A DNA stretch of 64,000 nt from Gemmatimonadaceae bacterium (GTDB taxonomy: Bacteria > Gemmatimonadota > Gemmatimonadetes > Gemmatimonadales > Gemmatimonadaceae): assembly GCA_020851035.1 (NCBI GenBank), contig JADZDM010000003.1, forward strand, positions 1-64,000, given 5' to 3'. Of this stretch, positions 45,137-56,200 are shown one piece after another. The notes under the pieces are model-generated. The model ran no database searches, had not been told where the DNA came from, and saw only the letters and a program-made list of their open reading frames with translations. The stretch's first letter is position 1, and each line of letters begins with the position of its first letter. The position numbers and the translations under genes were made by a program.

Positions 45137-47563
45137 TCAGCGTGCGATGGCGTGGCGCGCGAGCACGTACTGCACGGCGAGGTCCGTGGTGCTCCACAGC
45201 TGGATGTCACCACCGCTCCCGTATCGCTGCGCGCCCAGCCGCCCGCGTTCCACGCCGTAGCTCCACAGCTCCGCGTGGAAGCCCGACTGCTCCACGGCCA
45301 GGCGCACCTGTTCGAGCATCGCACCGAGTGCCGACCGTCGCGCCGCGTCGCGCGCGCCGTCGGGTGTCCGCAGCGCGAGGTGCTGTGCGACCCCGAGCAG
45401 GAAGAGGTTCACCTCGCGGCCCCAGACCACGCGCGGTCCGTGGTACGGGTCCTTCACGAAGGCAGACCACACCGCCGGCGGCGCATACGCGTCGTTGGCC
45501 ACGACCGGGCCGATGCGTGCCACGAACAGGCCGGTCGGGTAGGGCAGGGCGAAGAGGCGCGCATCGCGGTCGAGCTGCGCGAGTTCCGCCTCGCTCGGCG
45601 GCGTGGTGCGGCCGTCGCCATCGCCGAGGAAGATGCGCGTCGCGGCATCGGTGTTCATCACCGGGATCGGCGCGCCGGTGGCGTCGAGTGCGACGGCCAG
45701 GAACTCGAGGCCGTCCGTCGGCAGCGCGCCGGCCTGCGCCTGCCACCATCCGCGTTCCTCCGCGGGCATCGCGGCCAGCCGTGCCGTCACCGCAGCCTGC
45801 GCCTGGGCCGCATCACGGCGCACGAGAAAGTGTCGTGACGCCCCCTTCCATGTGGCGATCGCCTGTTGGAGCCGGGCGGGCTCGCGGGCGTAGCGCGCCA
45901 GCGGCGTGTCCCCCGCGGTCGCCGCACCGGTCGCGATGCCGAGGTCGCGCATCGCGTCGAGGATGCGGCCCACCGACTCCAGTGCGTGTGGCACCCAGAT
46001 GGCGTTGATGTCCATCGCGTAGCGGCCACCGGCGTACCCGGCGCCGCTGTCGCGCCAGCTCGCCGTCTCCCACCCCGCGGGCGCGCGTGGCGCGAAGGCG
46101 ATGAGGTTCGCCGTGACCGGGTCCTCGGCATAGGCCGCCGTGAGCCGGGTCACGAGGTCCAGCTCGCGCACGAGCTGCTGTGCATGCGTGGCACCACCGG
46201 CGCCGCGCGTGTTCAGGAATGCGCGCTTCGCCGACGCGGGCACGGCCGGGTCGGTGATCCACCGCGCCACGACGATCGGCAACTGGTACTCGTCGTCGAT
46301 CATGTGGTAGTTCTCGCGCGTGGTGCGGAGGGCGCGCAGGACGGAGTCGGCGCGGGCCAGCAGCACCGCGGGCGGTTCAGCGCCGGCGGCGTTCCCCCCG
46401 CCCAGCGCCGCCTCGACGAGGGTCGCGTAGGCCCCCGCCGATTCGCGCACGGCCTGGTCACCGAGCGCCTCCTCGTGCGAGACCTCGCCACCGGGGCCAA
46501 GCTTGCCGAGGGCGGTCGATATGACGGCCTCGAGCGTCTCGTGGCGCCAGATCGGCCGCATCATGAGCGCGGTCATCAGCATGTCGCGGCCGAAGTACGT
46601 CGCGTACGTCGGCAGGCCGGCCATCAGCTTCTCCCGCGAGACGAGCAGCTCCACGCCGCGCACCTGCCGCTCCATCCGTCGCGCGCGGATGGCCGCGGAG
46701 TCGGTCGCCGGCACGCGCGCGCCGCGCGCGGCGGTCTCGGCGAGGAAGGCGAGGAAGTCGGGGGTGAAGATCTGCTCCCGCGAGAGCGGCGTGAGCGTCC
46801 GGGCGGTTGTGGTGATGCGGCTCGTGAAGGTCACTGCATCACCGCGCCGCGCCTGCAGCGTGACCGAGTCGCCGCCAAGGGCCGGCAGCACGTCGGCGGT
46901 GCGGCCCGTCAGCTCGACGGTGAGGGTGTCGCGGCCGTCGAGCGTGGCCTGCACCACGCGGGCGCGCCAGGTGGTGGGCGTGGTGGTGAGGGTGGGGTGC
47001 GGATGGAGGCGCGCGCGGAGCTGGGCCACCGACCGTGCGTTGAGTCGCGCGAGGTGCTGCGTGCGGACCCCGGCCGGCAGGCGCTCCAGTGCGGCGAACA
47101 GCCGGTCGAGGTCGGGGAGCCGGTACGGCGCCGCGGCGAACGCCGTGCGGGCGCGCTGGTCATACTGGAAGTCACGTTCCACGCGCATGGAGCCGAGCAG
47201 GAACCAGCCGATGCTGACGGTGCTGCCGGCGGCGGTGAGCGTGTGCGTGAAGTGTCGCGTGCGACCACTGCGTCCCGCCCGGGACGGAGCGGCCGCCCAG
47301 GTGATGGCGGGGACGGTGCCATCCGGTGCCCGGACCGTGTAGCCGATGCTCGCATTGTCGGCATCGGCGAGCAGGTGCACGACGCGTGCGCTGCGCTGAT
47401 CGATGTAGAGCTGCAGTGTGTTGCGTGCGGCGTCGCGGAAGAGGCGCGTCTGGTACCCGCGATAGGCGCTGGTGTCATCGAGCGCCGGGTCCGGGAAGGA
47501 GAGGACGGGCAGGACCGGCGCCTGGGCGACGGCGAGTTGTGCGAGCAGGGCGAGGGCGAGCAC
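45137..47563 (-). CDS. Secreted protein with six-hairpin glycosidase-like barrel
   Basis: An 808-residue exported protein (signal peptide about 1-14, starting at GTG 47563, cleavage near VAQA). The N-terminal 300 residues look beta-rich. The central and C-terminal part (about 330-808) is alpha-helical. Its FGRDMLMTALMMRPIW, LGKLGPGGEVSHEEALGDQ and YAMDINAIWVPHALESV recall (alpha/alpha)6-barrel glycoside hydrolases such as GH15, GH37 and GH63. Acidic residues in those segments could be catalytic, but I cannot assign them. It is best called a putative glycosidase of unknown family; it is transcribed away from the SusC gene. Confidence 0.6.
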   Translation of the reverse strand: MLALALLAQLAVAQAPVLPVLSFPDPALDDTSAYRGYQTRLFRDAARNTLQLYIDQRSARVVHLLADADNASIGYTVRAPDGTVPAITWAAAPSRAGRSGRTRHFTHTLTAAGSTVSIGWFLLGSMRVERDFQYDQRARTAFAAAPYRLPDLDRLFAALERLPAGVRTQHLARLNARSVAQLRARLHPHPTLTTTPTTWRARVVQATLDGRDTLTVELTGRTADVLPALGGDSVTLQARRGDAVTFTSRITTTARTLTPLSREQIFTPDFLAFLAETAARGARVPATDSAAIRARRMERQVRGVELLVSREKLMAGLPTYATYFGRDMLMTALMMRPIWRHETLEAVISTALGKLGPGGEVSHEEALGDQAVRESAGAYATLVEAALGGGNAAGAEPPAVLLARADSVLRALRTTRENYHMIDDEYQLPIVVARWITDPAVPASAKRAFLNTRGAGGATHAQQLVRELDLVTRLTAAYAEDPVTANLIAFAPRAPAGWETASWRDSGAGYAGGRYAMDINAIWVPHALESVGRILDAMRDLGIATGAATAGDTPLARYAREPARLQQAIATWKGASRHFLVRRDAAQAQAAVTARLAAMPAEERGWWQAQAGALPTDGLEFLAVALDATGAPIPVMNTDAATRIFLGDGDGRTTPPSEAELAQLDRDARLFALPYPTGLFVARIGPVVANDAYAPPAVWSAFVKDPYHGPRVVWGREVNLFLLGVAQHLALRTPDGARDAARRSALGAMLEQVRLAVEQSGFHAELWSYGVERGRLGAQRYGSGGDIQLWSTTDLAVQYVLARHAIAR

Positions 47564-48336
47564 GGTGATGTGTCAGGAAGGGGAATCGGGGCCGGTTTCC
47601 GCGGACCTGGCGGTCCGGGGCGTGGAATCGGGGCGCGCTGGCCGGTGGGTCTCCGCGCACGCGCGGTGGCGGTGTCGTCCGGCTTCCTGAATGCTACGAC
47701 TCGGTGCCGGAACCGGTGACCGGTGCGGGGAATGTGCACGCTTTGCCCCGGACGACTGCCGACTCCTGCCGAGATTTGCCGACAATCTCCCGGACGTGCA
47801 AGCCGTTCAGGGGACAGGCTTTACGCGCCAACGGTCCGGTTTGGTACGATCTCTTGACACGGTTCGTGCCGGCGGCGAGCATAGCCCCAACAATTCCCGG
47901 GCACACTGGCGTCTGGCCGGCAGGATCCGGCCGGGTGCCGCTTGCCATACGGTTTCTCCTTCCCCGAGGTGAGGACGCGCGCAGCGCGCGCGGCGCGGCT
48001 ACGAAGCACGGCGATCTGTAACGCCCCGCGCGGCGTTCCGCGCGATGGCCGGCGGATGCGCAGTGGGAGAGGGAGTCTCCGCGTGCGGCGTGGCCCGCGA
48101 TGACCCCGGCGAGTCGGAGTGCAAGCGGGACTGGCGATGCCGACAGCGGGGCATCGCGCAGGGGACGGAAGGCCCCTGGTGGGTGCGCAGTTGATGCGCG
48201 GTATGGAGTCTGGAATAGGGTGACCGCTGGTCCGGTCAGCAGTTGCAGGTGCTGTCTCGGCGGGTGCGTGGCGGTGAGTGCATCGCAGGCGCGTCCGTAT
48301 GACAAAACCCTCCGCATGATTCAGGAGAGCAGACGA
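47564..48336. other. Long non-coding stretch upstream of the SusC gene
   Basis: No gene is seen on either strand in about 770 bases between divergent genes. Possible signals are TACGAT (about 47846) and TTGACA (about 47854) as promoter parts, three TGCCGA repeats near 47757-47790, and GC-rich inverted segments near 47975-48000. The SusC ribosome binding site AGGAGAG is at 48323-48329. The interval probably holds the regulatory region and a long leader of the SusC/D operon. Confidence 0.5.
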
Positions 48337-51300
48337 ATGAAGTTGATCCGAGGTCTGATGGCCGCGGCAGTAGGCGGCCTGATTCTGGCAAATCCGCTGC
48401 AGGCACAGGGTGCCCGCGGTGCGATTTCCGGTCGAGTCATCGACTCGACCAGCCAGTTGCCGATGCAGAGTGTCACGGTGACGATCGAGGGCACCCAGCG
48501 TGGTGCCATTACGCGGGTGGATGGTGGTTTCACGCTCGCCGACCTGCCGGCCGGCACGGCACGCCTGCGTGTGACCCGCATCGGATACACCCCGCAGGTC
48601 AAGGATGTTGCAGTGATCCCGGGCCAGACCGCGACGGTCCGGTTCGTCATGCAGGCTGTGGCCGCGAACCTCGGTGCCGTCGTCGTGACGGGCTACGGCT
48701 CGCAGCGCAAGGAAGCGGTGACCGGCTCGGTCGCCACGATCAACGCCGAAGAGGCGAACGTCGGCGTCGTGGCCAACCCGACCCAGCTGCTCGCGGCGCG
48801 TGCCCCGGGCGTGAACGTCACGCTGAACAGCGGTGAGCCGGGTGCCGGTGCACAGATCCGCATCCGTGGCGGCACGTCCATCAGCGCCAGCAACGACCCG
48901 CTCTACGTGGTCGATGGTGTGCCGCTCCAGAACAACGAGTCCGAGGCCCGCGGCTACGGCATCGGCGGCTCGGCGGCCCTCGGCCGCAACCCGCTCAACG
49001 CCATCAACCCGTCCGACATCTCGTCGGTGACGGTGCTGAAGGACGCGGCGGCCACCGCCATCTACGGATCGCGCGGTGCGAACGGCGTGGTGCTGATCGA
49101 GACCAAGAAGGGGCGCTCCGGCGCCGCGACGATGGAGTACGAGACGTACGCCGCCTTCGGGCAGGCCGCCAACGCCCTCGAGCCGCTCTCGGCCGCGCAG
49201 TACCGCGCGCTCCTGACCAAGGAAATCGCGAACACGAACAACCCGGCCGCGACCCGCACGGCGCTCTCGACCCAGCTCGCCGGCCTCGGCACGGCGAACA
49301 CGAACTGGGAGTCGGAGCTGCAGCGCACGGCGCTGACCCAGAACCACAACGTGTCGTTCGCCGGTGGCAACCAGACCACCACGTTCCGCGCCTCGCTCAA
49401 CTTCGCGGACCAGCAGGGCGTCGTGATCTCGAACGGCTTCAAGCGCCTCCAGGCCCGCCTCAACGGCAGCCATGAGGCCCTGAACGGCCGCCTCCGCATC
49501 GGGCTCAACCTGAGCTCCTCGCGCATCGAGAACGACTACCTCCCGTTCGAGAACACCGGCGGCTTCGAGGGCGGCGTGTTCCAGAACTCCGTCATCTACC
49601 TGCCGACGAACCCGGTGTTCGTGACGAACACCACCACGCAGGCGCAGTCGTACTACGAGACCGGCCTCGGCCGCCAGGAGAAGCGCAACCCGGTGGCGCT
49701 CGCGAACACGGTGCTCGACGAAGGCCAGACCATGCGCACGCTGGCGAACGTCACCACGTCGTTCTCGATCTTCCCGAGCCTCATCGCACAGCTGAACGTC
49801 GGCACCGACCGCTCGAACGGCCAGCGCAACATCTACCTGCCGCGCGCCGGTTCGGTGGGTTCGGAGTTCGGCGGCCTGGCGCAGCAGTCGCAGCGCGCCC
49901 TGTCCAACCAGACGCTGCAGTCGCTGCTCACCTGGTCCCCGACGGTCGGCCATGAGATCGACTTCGACATCGTCGGCGGCTACGAGTACACCGACTTCGA
50001 CAACACGGACTTCTCGGCCCAGAGCCGGAACTTCACGACCGACGCCTTCACGTTCAACAACCTCGGCGCCGGCGCGAACCCGCAGATCCCGCAGTCGTAC
50101 CAGGAGCAGAGCCGGCTGGTGTCGTTCTTCAGCCGCGCGAACTTCGGCTACAAGAACAAGTACTTCCTGACCGGCGTGCTGCGCCGCGACGGTTCGTCGC
50201 GCTTCGGCGATGCCAACAAGTGGGCGGTGTTCCCGGCCATCTCCGGTTCGTGGCTCGTCTCCGACGAGTCGTTCGCCAAGGGCCTGCCGTTCTCGCAGCT
50301 CAAGCTCCGCGCCGGCTACGGCCTCCAGGGCAACCAGGCCGTGCAGCCGTACGCCTCGCTCCCGTCGCTGGCCCCGGACGGCGGCGCACGCTACGTCTTC
50401 GGCAGCACGGTCTTCACGGGCATCGTGCCGAACGTGAACGCGAACCCGAACCTGAAGTGGGAGCAGTCGACGCAGGCGAACTTCGCCATCGATTACGGCC
50501 TCTCCGACGGCAAGTACAGCGGCTCGCTCGAGTTCTACAGCAAGAAGACCACCGACCTGCTGCTGACCGTGCCGATCTCGCAGAGCGGCTCGGCCTTCGT
50601 CTCCACGCAGCTGCAGAACGTGGGCTCGGTGCAGAACCGCGGCCTCGAGTTCTCACTCGACGGTCGCATGATCGAGCGCTCCGGCCGCGGCATGAACCTG
50701 ACCGTCGGCCTCGTCGCCTCGATCGAGCGCAACAAGGTCCTCGACCTCGGTGCCGCCGACTTCATCGAGACCGGTGGCGTCTCGGGCCAGGGCCAGACGG
50801 GCGTGAACTCGCAGCGCATCATCCCGGGCCAGCCCATCGGCACGTTCTATGGCGCGGAGTTCGCCGGCTACAACACCGCCGGCAACCAGCTGTTCAACAA
50901 GTACACCGTGACCCGCGATGCCGCCGGCAACGAGACGTCGCGTGTGCTGGCCGGCACGACCACCAGCGTCGGCGCGGATGACAAGGTCATCATCGGGAAC
51001 GCCAACCCGAACTTCAGCCTTGGCCTCCGCAGCAACCTGACCTGGCACGGCTTCGATGCCAGCTGGCTGTGGCGCGCCGAGCAGGGCCGTGACGTGTTCA
51101 ACAACACGGGCCTGGTCTACGCCACCAAGCAGGCGATCACCGCCCAGCGCAACCTGCTGTCGTCCGCGCTGGACACCCCGGAGCCGATCTCGGAGCCGGC
51201 CCTGTACTCCTCGCGCTGGATCGAGGACGGCTCGTTCGTCCGCCTCCAGAACGTCACCATCGGGTACACGTTCAACCTGCCGTTCGGCGGTGGCAGCAAG

Positions 51301-51465
51301 AGCACGCGCGTCTACGTCTCGGGCGACAACCTGCTCCTGTTCACCCCGTACTCGGGCTATGACCCGGAAGTGTTCATTGACTCCGGCCTGGCATCGCGCG
51401 GCATCGACTACCTGTCGTATCCCCGCGCCCGGACCTTTACCACCGGTCTGCGCATTGCGTTCTGA
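48337..51465 (+). CDS. SusC/RagA-family TonB-linked outer membrane protein
   Basis: A 1042-residue TonB-dependent transporter. The signal peptide ends near residue 24 (LANPLQAQG). A carboxypeptidase-D-regulatory-like domain (about 25-105) starts GAISGRVIDSTSQLPMQS. The plug (about 115-230) has the SusC marks VVVTGYGSQRKEAVTGSV, IRIRGGTSI, PLYVVDGVPL and KDAAATAIYGSRGANGVVL. The large barrel follows and ends FTTGLRIAF. SusC proteins import glycans or peptides together with the SusD lipoprotein encoded next. The start at 48337 has AGGAGAG upstream and correct signal-peptide placement. Confidence 0.96.
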   Translation: MKLIRGLMAAAVGGLILANPLQAQGARGAISGRVIDSTSQLPMQSVTVTIEGTQRGAITRVDGGFTLADLPAGTARLRVTRIGYTPQVKDVAVIPGQTATVRFVMQAVAANLGAVVVTGYGSQRKEAVTGSVATINAEEANVGVVANPTQLLAARAPGVNVTLNSGEPGAGAQIRIRGGTSISASNDPLYVVDGVPLQNNESEARGYGIGGSAALGRNPLNAINPSDISSVTVLKDAAATAIYGSRGANGVVLIETKKGRSGAATMEYETYAAFGQAANALEPLSAAQYRALLTKEIANTNNPAATRTALSTQLAGLGTANTNWESELQRTALTQNHNVSFAGGNQTTTFRASLNFADQQGVVISNGFKRLQARLNGSHEALNGRLRIGLNLSSSRIENDYLPFENTGGFEGGVFQNSVIYLPTNPVFVTNTTTQAQSYYETGLGRQEKRNPVALANTVLDEGQTMRTLANVTTSFSIFPSLIAQLNVGTDRSNGQRNIYLPRAGSVGSEFGGLAQQSQRALSNQTLQSLLTWSPTVGHEIDFDIVGGYEYTDFDNTDFSAQSRNFTTDAFTFNNLGAGANPQIPQSYQEQSRLVSFFSRANFGYKNKYFLTGVLRRDGSSRFGDANKWAVFPAISGSWLVSDESFAKGLPFSQLKLRAGYGLQGNQAVQPYASLPSLAPDGGARYVFGSTVFTGIVPNVNANPNLKWEQSTQANFAIDYGLSDGKYSGSLEFYSKKTTDLLLTVPISQSGSAFVSTQLQNVGSVQNRGLEFSLDGRMIERSGRGMNLTVGLVASIERNKVLDLGAADFIETGGVSGQGQTGVNSQRIIPGQPIGTFYGAEFAGYNTAGNQLFNKYTVTRDAAGNETSRVLAGTTTSVGADDKVIIGNANPNFSLGLRSNLTWHGFDASWLWRAEQGRDVFNNTGLVYATKQAITAQRNLLSSALDTPEPISEPALYSSRWIEDGSFVRLQNVTIGYTFNLPFGGGSKSTRVYVSGDNLLLFTPYSGYDPEVFIDSGLASRGIDYLSYPRARTFTTGLRIAF

Positions 51466-51528
51466 GTCGGTCCCCGGTGTTTCTGAGTTGATCGTGAATT
51501 CCTACCTGTCTCTTTGAGGCGAATGCGA

Positions 51529-53109
51529 ATGTCTCTGTTTCGAAACCCGGTCCGCACGGCGCGCCTTGGCGCGCTGCTGCTGGTCCCTGTCGGCCTGATG
51601 GTCGGTTGTACCGACCTGAAGGAGACCCCGACGAGCCTGATCACGAAGGACACGTTCTACAAGAACTCGAACGAGGTGTTCGCCGGCCTCGCGTCGGTGT
51701 ATGCCAACCTCCGCAACAACATGGAGGACTACTACGCCCTGAACTCGGTCTCGTCCGCCGAGGGCGTGGTGCCGGTGCGTGGTGGTGACTGGTTCGACAA
51801 CGGTGCCTGGCTCGAGCTGCACCGTCAGGGCTGGACGCCGAACAGCGTCGTCGGCCTGCGCGAAGGCTCCGGGATCTGGAACCAGCAGTACACCGGCGTC
51901 GCGCGTGCCAACATCCTGCTCGAGGCGCTCGATGCCGTCGACGTCGCCGGCGAGGCCGCGATCCGCGCCGAGGTGCGTGCCCTCCGTGCGCTGTACTACA
52001 TGCAGCTCATGGACGTCTACGGCGGTGTGCCGATCGCGACCGACACCAAGGTCGAGGAGCGCGCCCCGAAGACCCGTGCCGAGGTGTTCACGTTCGTCGA
52101 GACCGAGCTGAAGGCAGCCCGGGCCGACCTGCCGAAGACCTGGCCGGACCAGCAGGGCCGGCTCACGCGCGGCGCGGCGGATGCCATGCTCGCCAGCCTG
52201 TACCTGAACGCCCGCGTCTGGGGCGGCACGCCGACCGCCTCGGGCATCACGCTCGGGACGGCCAAGTGGACGGAGGCCTCGGCCTTCGCCGACAGCGTGA
52301 TCAACAACGGCAGCTACTCGCTGGCGACCGCGTCGTACACGAACTCGTGCGGCTCGGGCTTCAAGGCGAACTTCTGCTACGACAACCAGACGTCGCCGGA
52401 GAACGTGTTCGTCGTGCGCGGCAAGGCAGTTGACGGCCTCGGCTTCAACCGCCAGTACAACGCCCTGCACTACAACTCGTTCGCAGGTGGCGGCGGCTGG
52501 AACGGCTGGGCGATCGTCGAGCAGACGTACAACATGTTCGAGGCGGATGACCCGCGCCGGACGACGATCCTCGCCGGCCCGCAGGTGGACCTGTTCACCG
52601 GCGCGCCGGTCAACAACCGCCAGGGTTCGCGCCTGATCTTCACGGCCACGATCGCAGACGTGCTCGCGGCCAACGAGGGCGAGGGTGTGCGCCTGTACAA
52701 GTTCCCGCTCGACCCGGGTCGCGCCGGCAACGCCAGCGGCAACGACTTCACGCTCTACCGCCTCGCCGAGATGTACCTGATCAAGGCCGAAGCGCAGAAC
52801 GAACTGAACAACGTCGAGGCGGCCCGCACGGCGCTCAACGTGGTCCGGGCCCGTGCCTTCCCGGGGGACAACGCCAAGTTGATCCCGTCCGGCCTGACCC
52901 AGGCGCAGATGCGCGCCGCCATCTTCGCCGAGCGCGTGTTCGAGCTCACCGGCGAGGGCAAGCGTCGCCAGGACCAGATCCGCGAGGGCACCTACACCTC
53001 CGGCACCTGGTTCGCCCACGATCCCACCCCGGCCCACAAGGTCGTGATGCCGATCCCGCAGGCGCAGCTGAACACGAACTCGAAGCTGGTGCAGAACCCC
53101 GGTTACTGA
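51529..53109 (+). CDS. SusD/RagB-family nutrient-binding lipoprotein
   Basis: A 526-residue surface lipoprotein (lipobox LMVGC, then TDLKETPTS). It is the lid that captures the substrate for SusC. SusD features include FYKNSNEVFAGLASVYANLR, the TPR-like EVRALRALYYMQLMDVYGGVP, LTRGAADAMLASLYLNA, and near the C-terminus YRLAEMYLIKAEAQNELNN and IFAERVFELTGEGKRRQD. ATG 51529 has GAGG at a suitable distance; ATG 51523 and TTG 51514 are alternatives. It follows SusC by 63 bases and a strong hairpin closes the pair. Confidence 0.95.
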   Translation: MSLFRNPVRTARLGALLLVPVGLMVGCTDLKETPTSLITKDTFYKNSNEVFAGLASVYANLRNNMEDYYALNSVSSAEGVVPVRGGDWFDNGAWLELHRQGWTPNSVVGLREGSGIWNQQYTGVARANILLEALDAVDVAGEAAIRAEVRALRALYYMQLMDVYGGVPIATDTKVEERAPKTRAEVFTFVETELKAARADLPKTWPDQQGRLTRGAADAMLASLYLNARVWGGTPTASGITLGTAKWTEASAFADSVINNGSYSLATASYTNSCGSGFKANFCYDNQTSPENVFVVRGKAVDGLGFNRQYNALHYNSFAGGGGWNGWAIVEQTYNMFEADDPRRTTILAGPQVDLFTGAPVNNRQGSRLIFTATIADVLAANEGEGVRLYKFPLDPGRAGNASGNDFTLYRLAEMYLIKAEAQNELNNVEAARTALNVVRARAFPGDNAKLIPSGLTQAQMRAAIFAERVFELTGEGKRRQDQIREGTYTSGTWFAHDPTPAHKVVMPIPQAQLNTNSKLVQNPGY

Positions 53110-53143
53110 GGACTGCCTCAGCCCGGTTTCGGGTGTAACTTTG

Positions 53144-53177
53144 CAGGGCCTGCATCGGAGCATCGATGCAGGCCCTG
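53144..53177 (+). terminator. Strong hairpin after the SusD gene
   Basis: A perfect 14-bp stem (CAGGGCCTGCATCG with its complement) and a 6-base loop lie 35 bases after the SusD stop. It lacks a U run but is the clearest terminator in the locus. Confidence 0.7.
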
Positions 53178-53247
53178 ACTGCTTTCAGCACGCTGCTGCC
53201 GCTGACGCCCGCGCGGCATTCATCATTCCCGAAGCGAAGATCGTGGC

Positions 53248-56200
53248 ATGAGCTCCGGATCGACCGTCCTGCGCACCCTCCTGGTGGCGATGGGCTGCCT
53301 CGCCGCCGCCTGCGGGAAGGAGACTGCTCCCGCCGCCACGCCCGACGCCCCGCGCACGGCTGCCGCCCCTGGGGTCGGCACCACGCTGTTCACGACGATG
53401 CCTGCGGGCTTCACCGGCATCCGGTTCGAGAACCGCATCGTCGAGACGAATGCGATGAACGTCTTCGTCTACCGCAACTTCTACAACGGCGGCGGCGTCG
53501 GCATCGGGGACCTGAACGGCGACGGCCGGCCCGAGGTGATCCTCGGCAGCAACCAGCAGGGGCCGCGCACCTTCCTCAACGAGGGCGGGTTCCGGTTCCG
53601 CGACATCACCACCGCGTCCGGCCTGGTCACCACGAAGCCCTGGACCACTGGCATCGCCATCGCCGACGTGAACGGCGACGGCCGCCTGGACGTGTACGTG
53701 AGCCATGCCGGCAAGGTGGACGCCGATGCGCGGCGCAACGAGCTCTGGATCAACGACGGGGTCGGCGCCGACAGCCTCCCGCACTTCAGCGAGCATGCCC
53801 GCGAGTACGGCCTGGACGACGACGGGTACACGACCCAGGCGGCGTTCCTCGACTACGACCGCGACGGCGACCTGGACCTGATGGTCGTCAACAACTCGCC
53901 GCGCCCCGCTGCCAGCTTCGGCCTGCGCAACACGCGCGCGGAGCGCAACCACGACGGCGGTGACCGGCTCTACCGCAACGACGGTGGCCGGTTCACCGAC
54001 GTGAGCGTGAAGGCCGGCATCTACGGCAGCGAGGTGGGGTTCGCCCTCGGCCTCGGCACCTCGGACCTCACCGGCGACGGCTGGCCCGACATCTACGTCT
54101 CCAACGACTTCTTCGAGCACGACTACCTCTACGTCAACCGGCACGACGGCACGTTCAGCGAGCAGATGCTCCAGCGGGTGGCGAACGGCAGCTACTTCTC
54201 GATGGGCATGGACATCGCCGATGCCGACAACGACGGGCAGCCGGACATCTACACCACCGACATGCTGCCCGAGGATCAGTACCGGCTCCGGACCACCAGC
54301 TCGTTCGACGGCTGGGACGTGTACCAGGCCAAGCTGCGCAACGACTATGGCCACCAGTTCATGCGCAACATGCTGCAGCGCAACAACGCCGACGGCACCT
54401 TCAGCGACGTGGGACAGATGGCTGGTGTCTCGCGCACCGACTGGAGCTGGAGCGCGCTGATCGCGGACCTCGACCTCGATGGCCGCAAGGACATCTACGT
54501 CACCAATGGCCTGATGCGTGACGTGACGTCGCAGGAGTACCTGTCGTTCATCGCCAACAACACCGAGACGGCGAAGAACATGACCAGCGGCGGCACGGTG
54601 GACTTCATGGCACTGACCAACGCCATGTCCACCACGCCGATCCCCGACTACGCCTTCCGCAACGACGGCGGCCTGCACTTCAGCAACCAGGCGGCCGCCT
54701 GGGGCCTGGCGCAGCCGAACATCTCCAGCGGCACGGCGTACGGCGACCTCGATGGCGACGGTGCGCTGGACCTGGTGGTGAACAACGCCAACCTCGAGGC
54801 GTTCGTCTATCGCAACAACGCGCGCACGCTCACGCCCGCCAACCACTTCCTGCAGGTGCAGCTCGAGGGCACGGGGCTGAATCGCTTCGCCGTCGGCGCG
54901 CGGGTGGTGGTGTGGGGCGGTGCGCAGCAGTACGTGCAGGAGCTGTTCCCGGTGCGCGGGTTCCAGTCGAGCGTGGACTACACGCTCACCTTCGGGCTCG
55001 GTGCGCTGGCGGCCGTGGACTCGGTGACGGTGGACTGGCCCGACGGGCGCCACTCGGCACACGCATCCACGACGGTGAACACGAAGATCGTGCTGAAGGC
55101 CGCGGACGCGGTGCCGGGTGCTGTCCGTCCGGCGACGGCGCCTGCCACGGTGCTGCGTGACGTGTCCGCACAGGGCGCGATCGCCTGGGCGCATCGCGAG
55201 GACGAGTTCGTGGACTTCGATCGCGAGCGGCTCAGTCCCCGGATGCTCTCGATGGAGGGGCCGGCCGCGGCCAGCGCCGACGTGAACGGCGATGGCCTGG
55301 ACGACGTCTTCATCGGCGGCGCGAAGGACCAGGCGGGCACGCTCCTCCTCCAGCGGCCGGACGGGTCGTTCACGGCGGGCGACGCCGCCCTCTTCGCCCC
55401 CGATGCGGTGGCCGAGGACGTCGGCGCACTCTTCTTCGACGCCAATGGGGACCGGCGCCCGGACCTCTACGTGGTGAGCGGCAGCAACGAGTACTCGGAT
55501 GGCTCCACGGCGCTGCAGGACAGGCTGTACCTGAACGACGGCAACGGCCGCTTCCACAAGGCCACCGATGCGCTGCCCGCGGAGGCGAACAGCGGGTCAC
55601 GCGCCGCCGCGGCGGACTACGATGGCGACGGTGACCTGGACCTGTTCGTCGGCAGCCGCAGCATTCCGTGGCGCTATGGCGTGGATGCCAGCAGCATGCT
55701 GTTGCGCAACGATGGCACGGGACACTTCACGAACGTCACGGCGACACTCGCCCCGGGCCTGCTGAACATCGGGATGGTCACCGACGGCGTGTGGCAGGAC
55801 GTGGACGGCGATCGCCGCCCGGACCTGGTGGTGGTGGGCGAGTGGATGCCGATCACGGTCTTCCGGAACGCGGGCGGTGGCCGGCTCGTGAAGGGTGCCG
55901 CGCGCGGCCTCGAGAAGAGCGCCGGGTGGTGGAACCGCATCATCGCCACCGATGTCGATGGCGACGGGCGGATGGACTTCGTGGCCGGCAACCTCGGGCT
56001 GAACAGCCGGCTGCGCGGCACGCCGGCCGAGCCGGCGACGATGTACGTGAAGGACTTCGATGGCAACGGCTGGACCGACCAGGTGCTGGCCTGCTACGAC
56101 CAGGGCCGCAGCTTCCCGGTCGTGCTGCGCGACGAGATGATCCGCGCGCTGCCGCCGCTCAAGGTGCGCTTCCTCAGCTACACCGAGTACGCGAAGGCCA

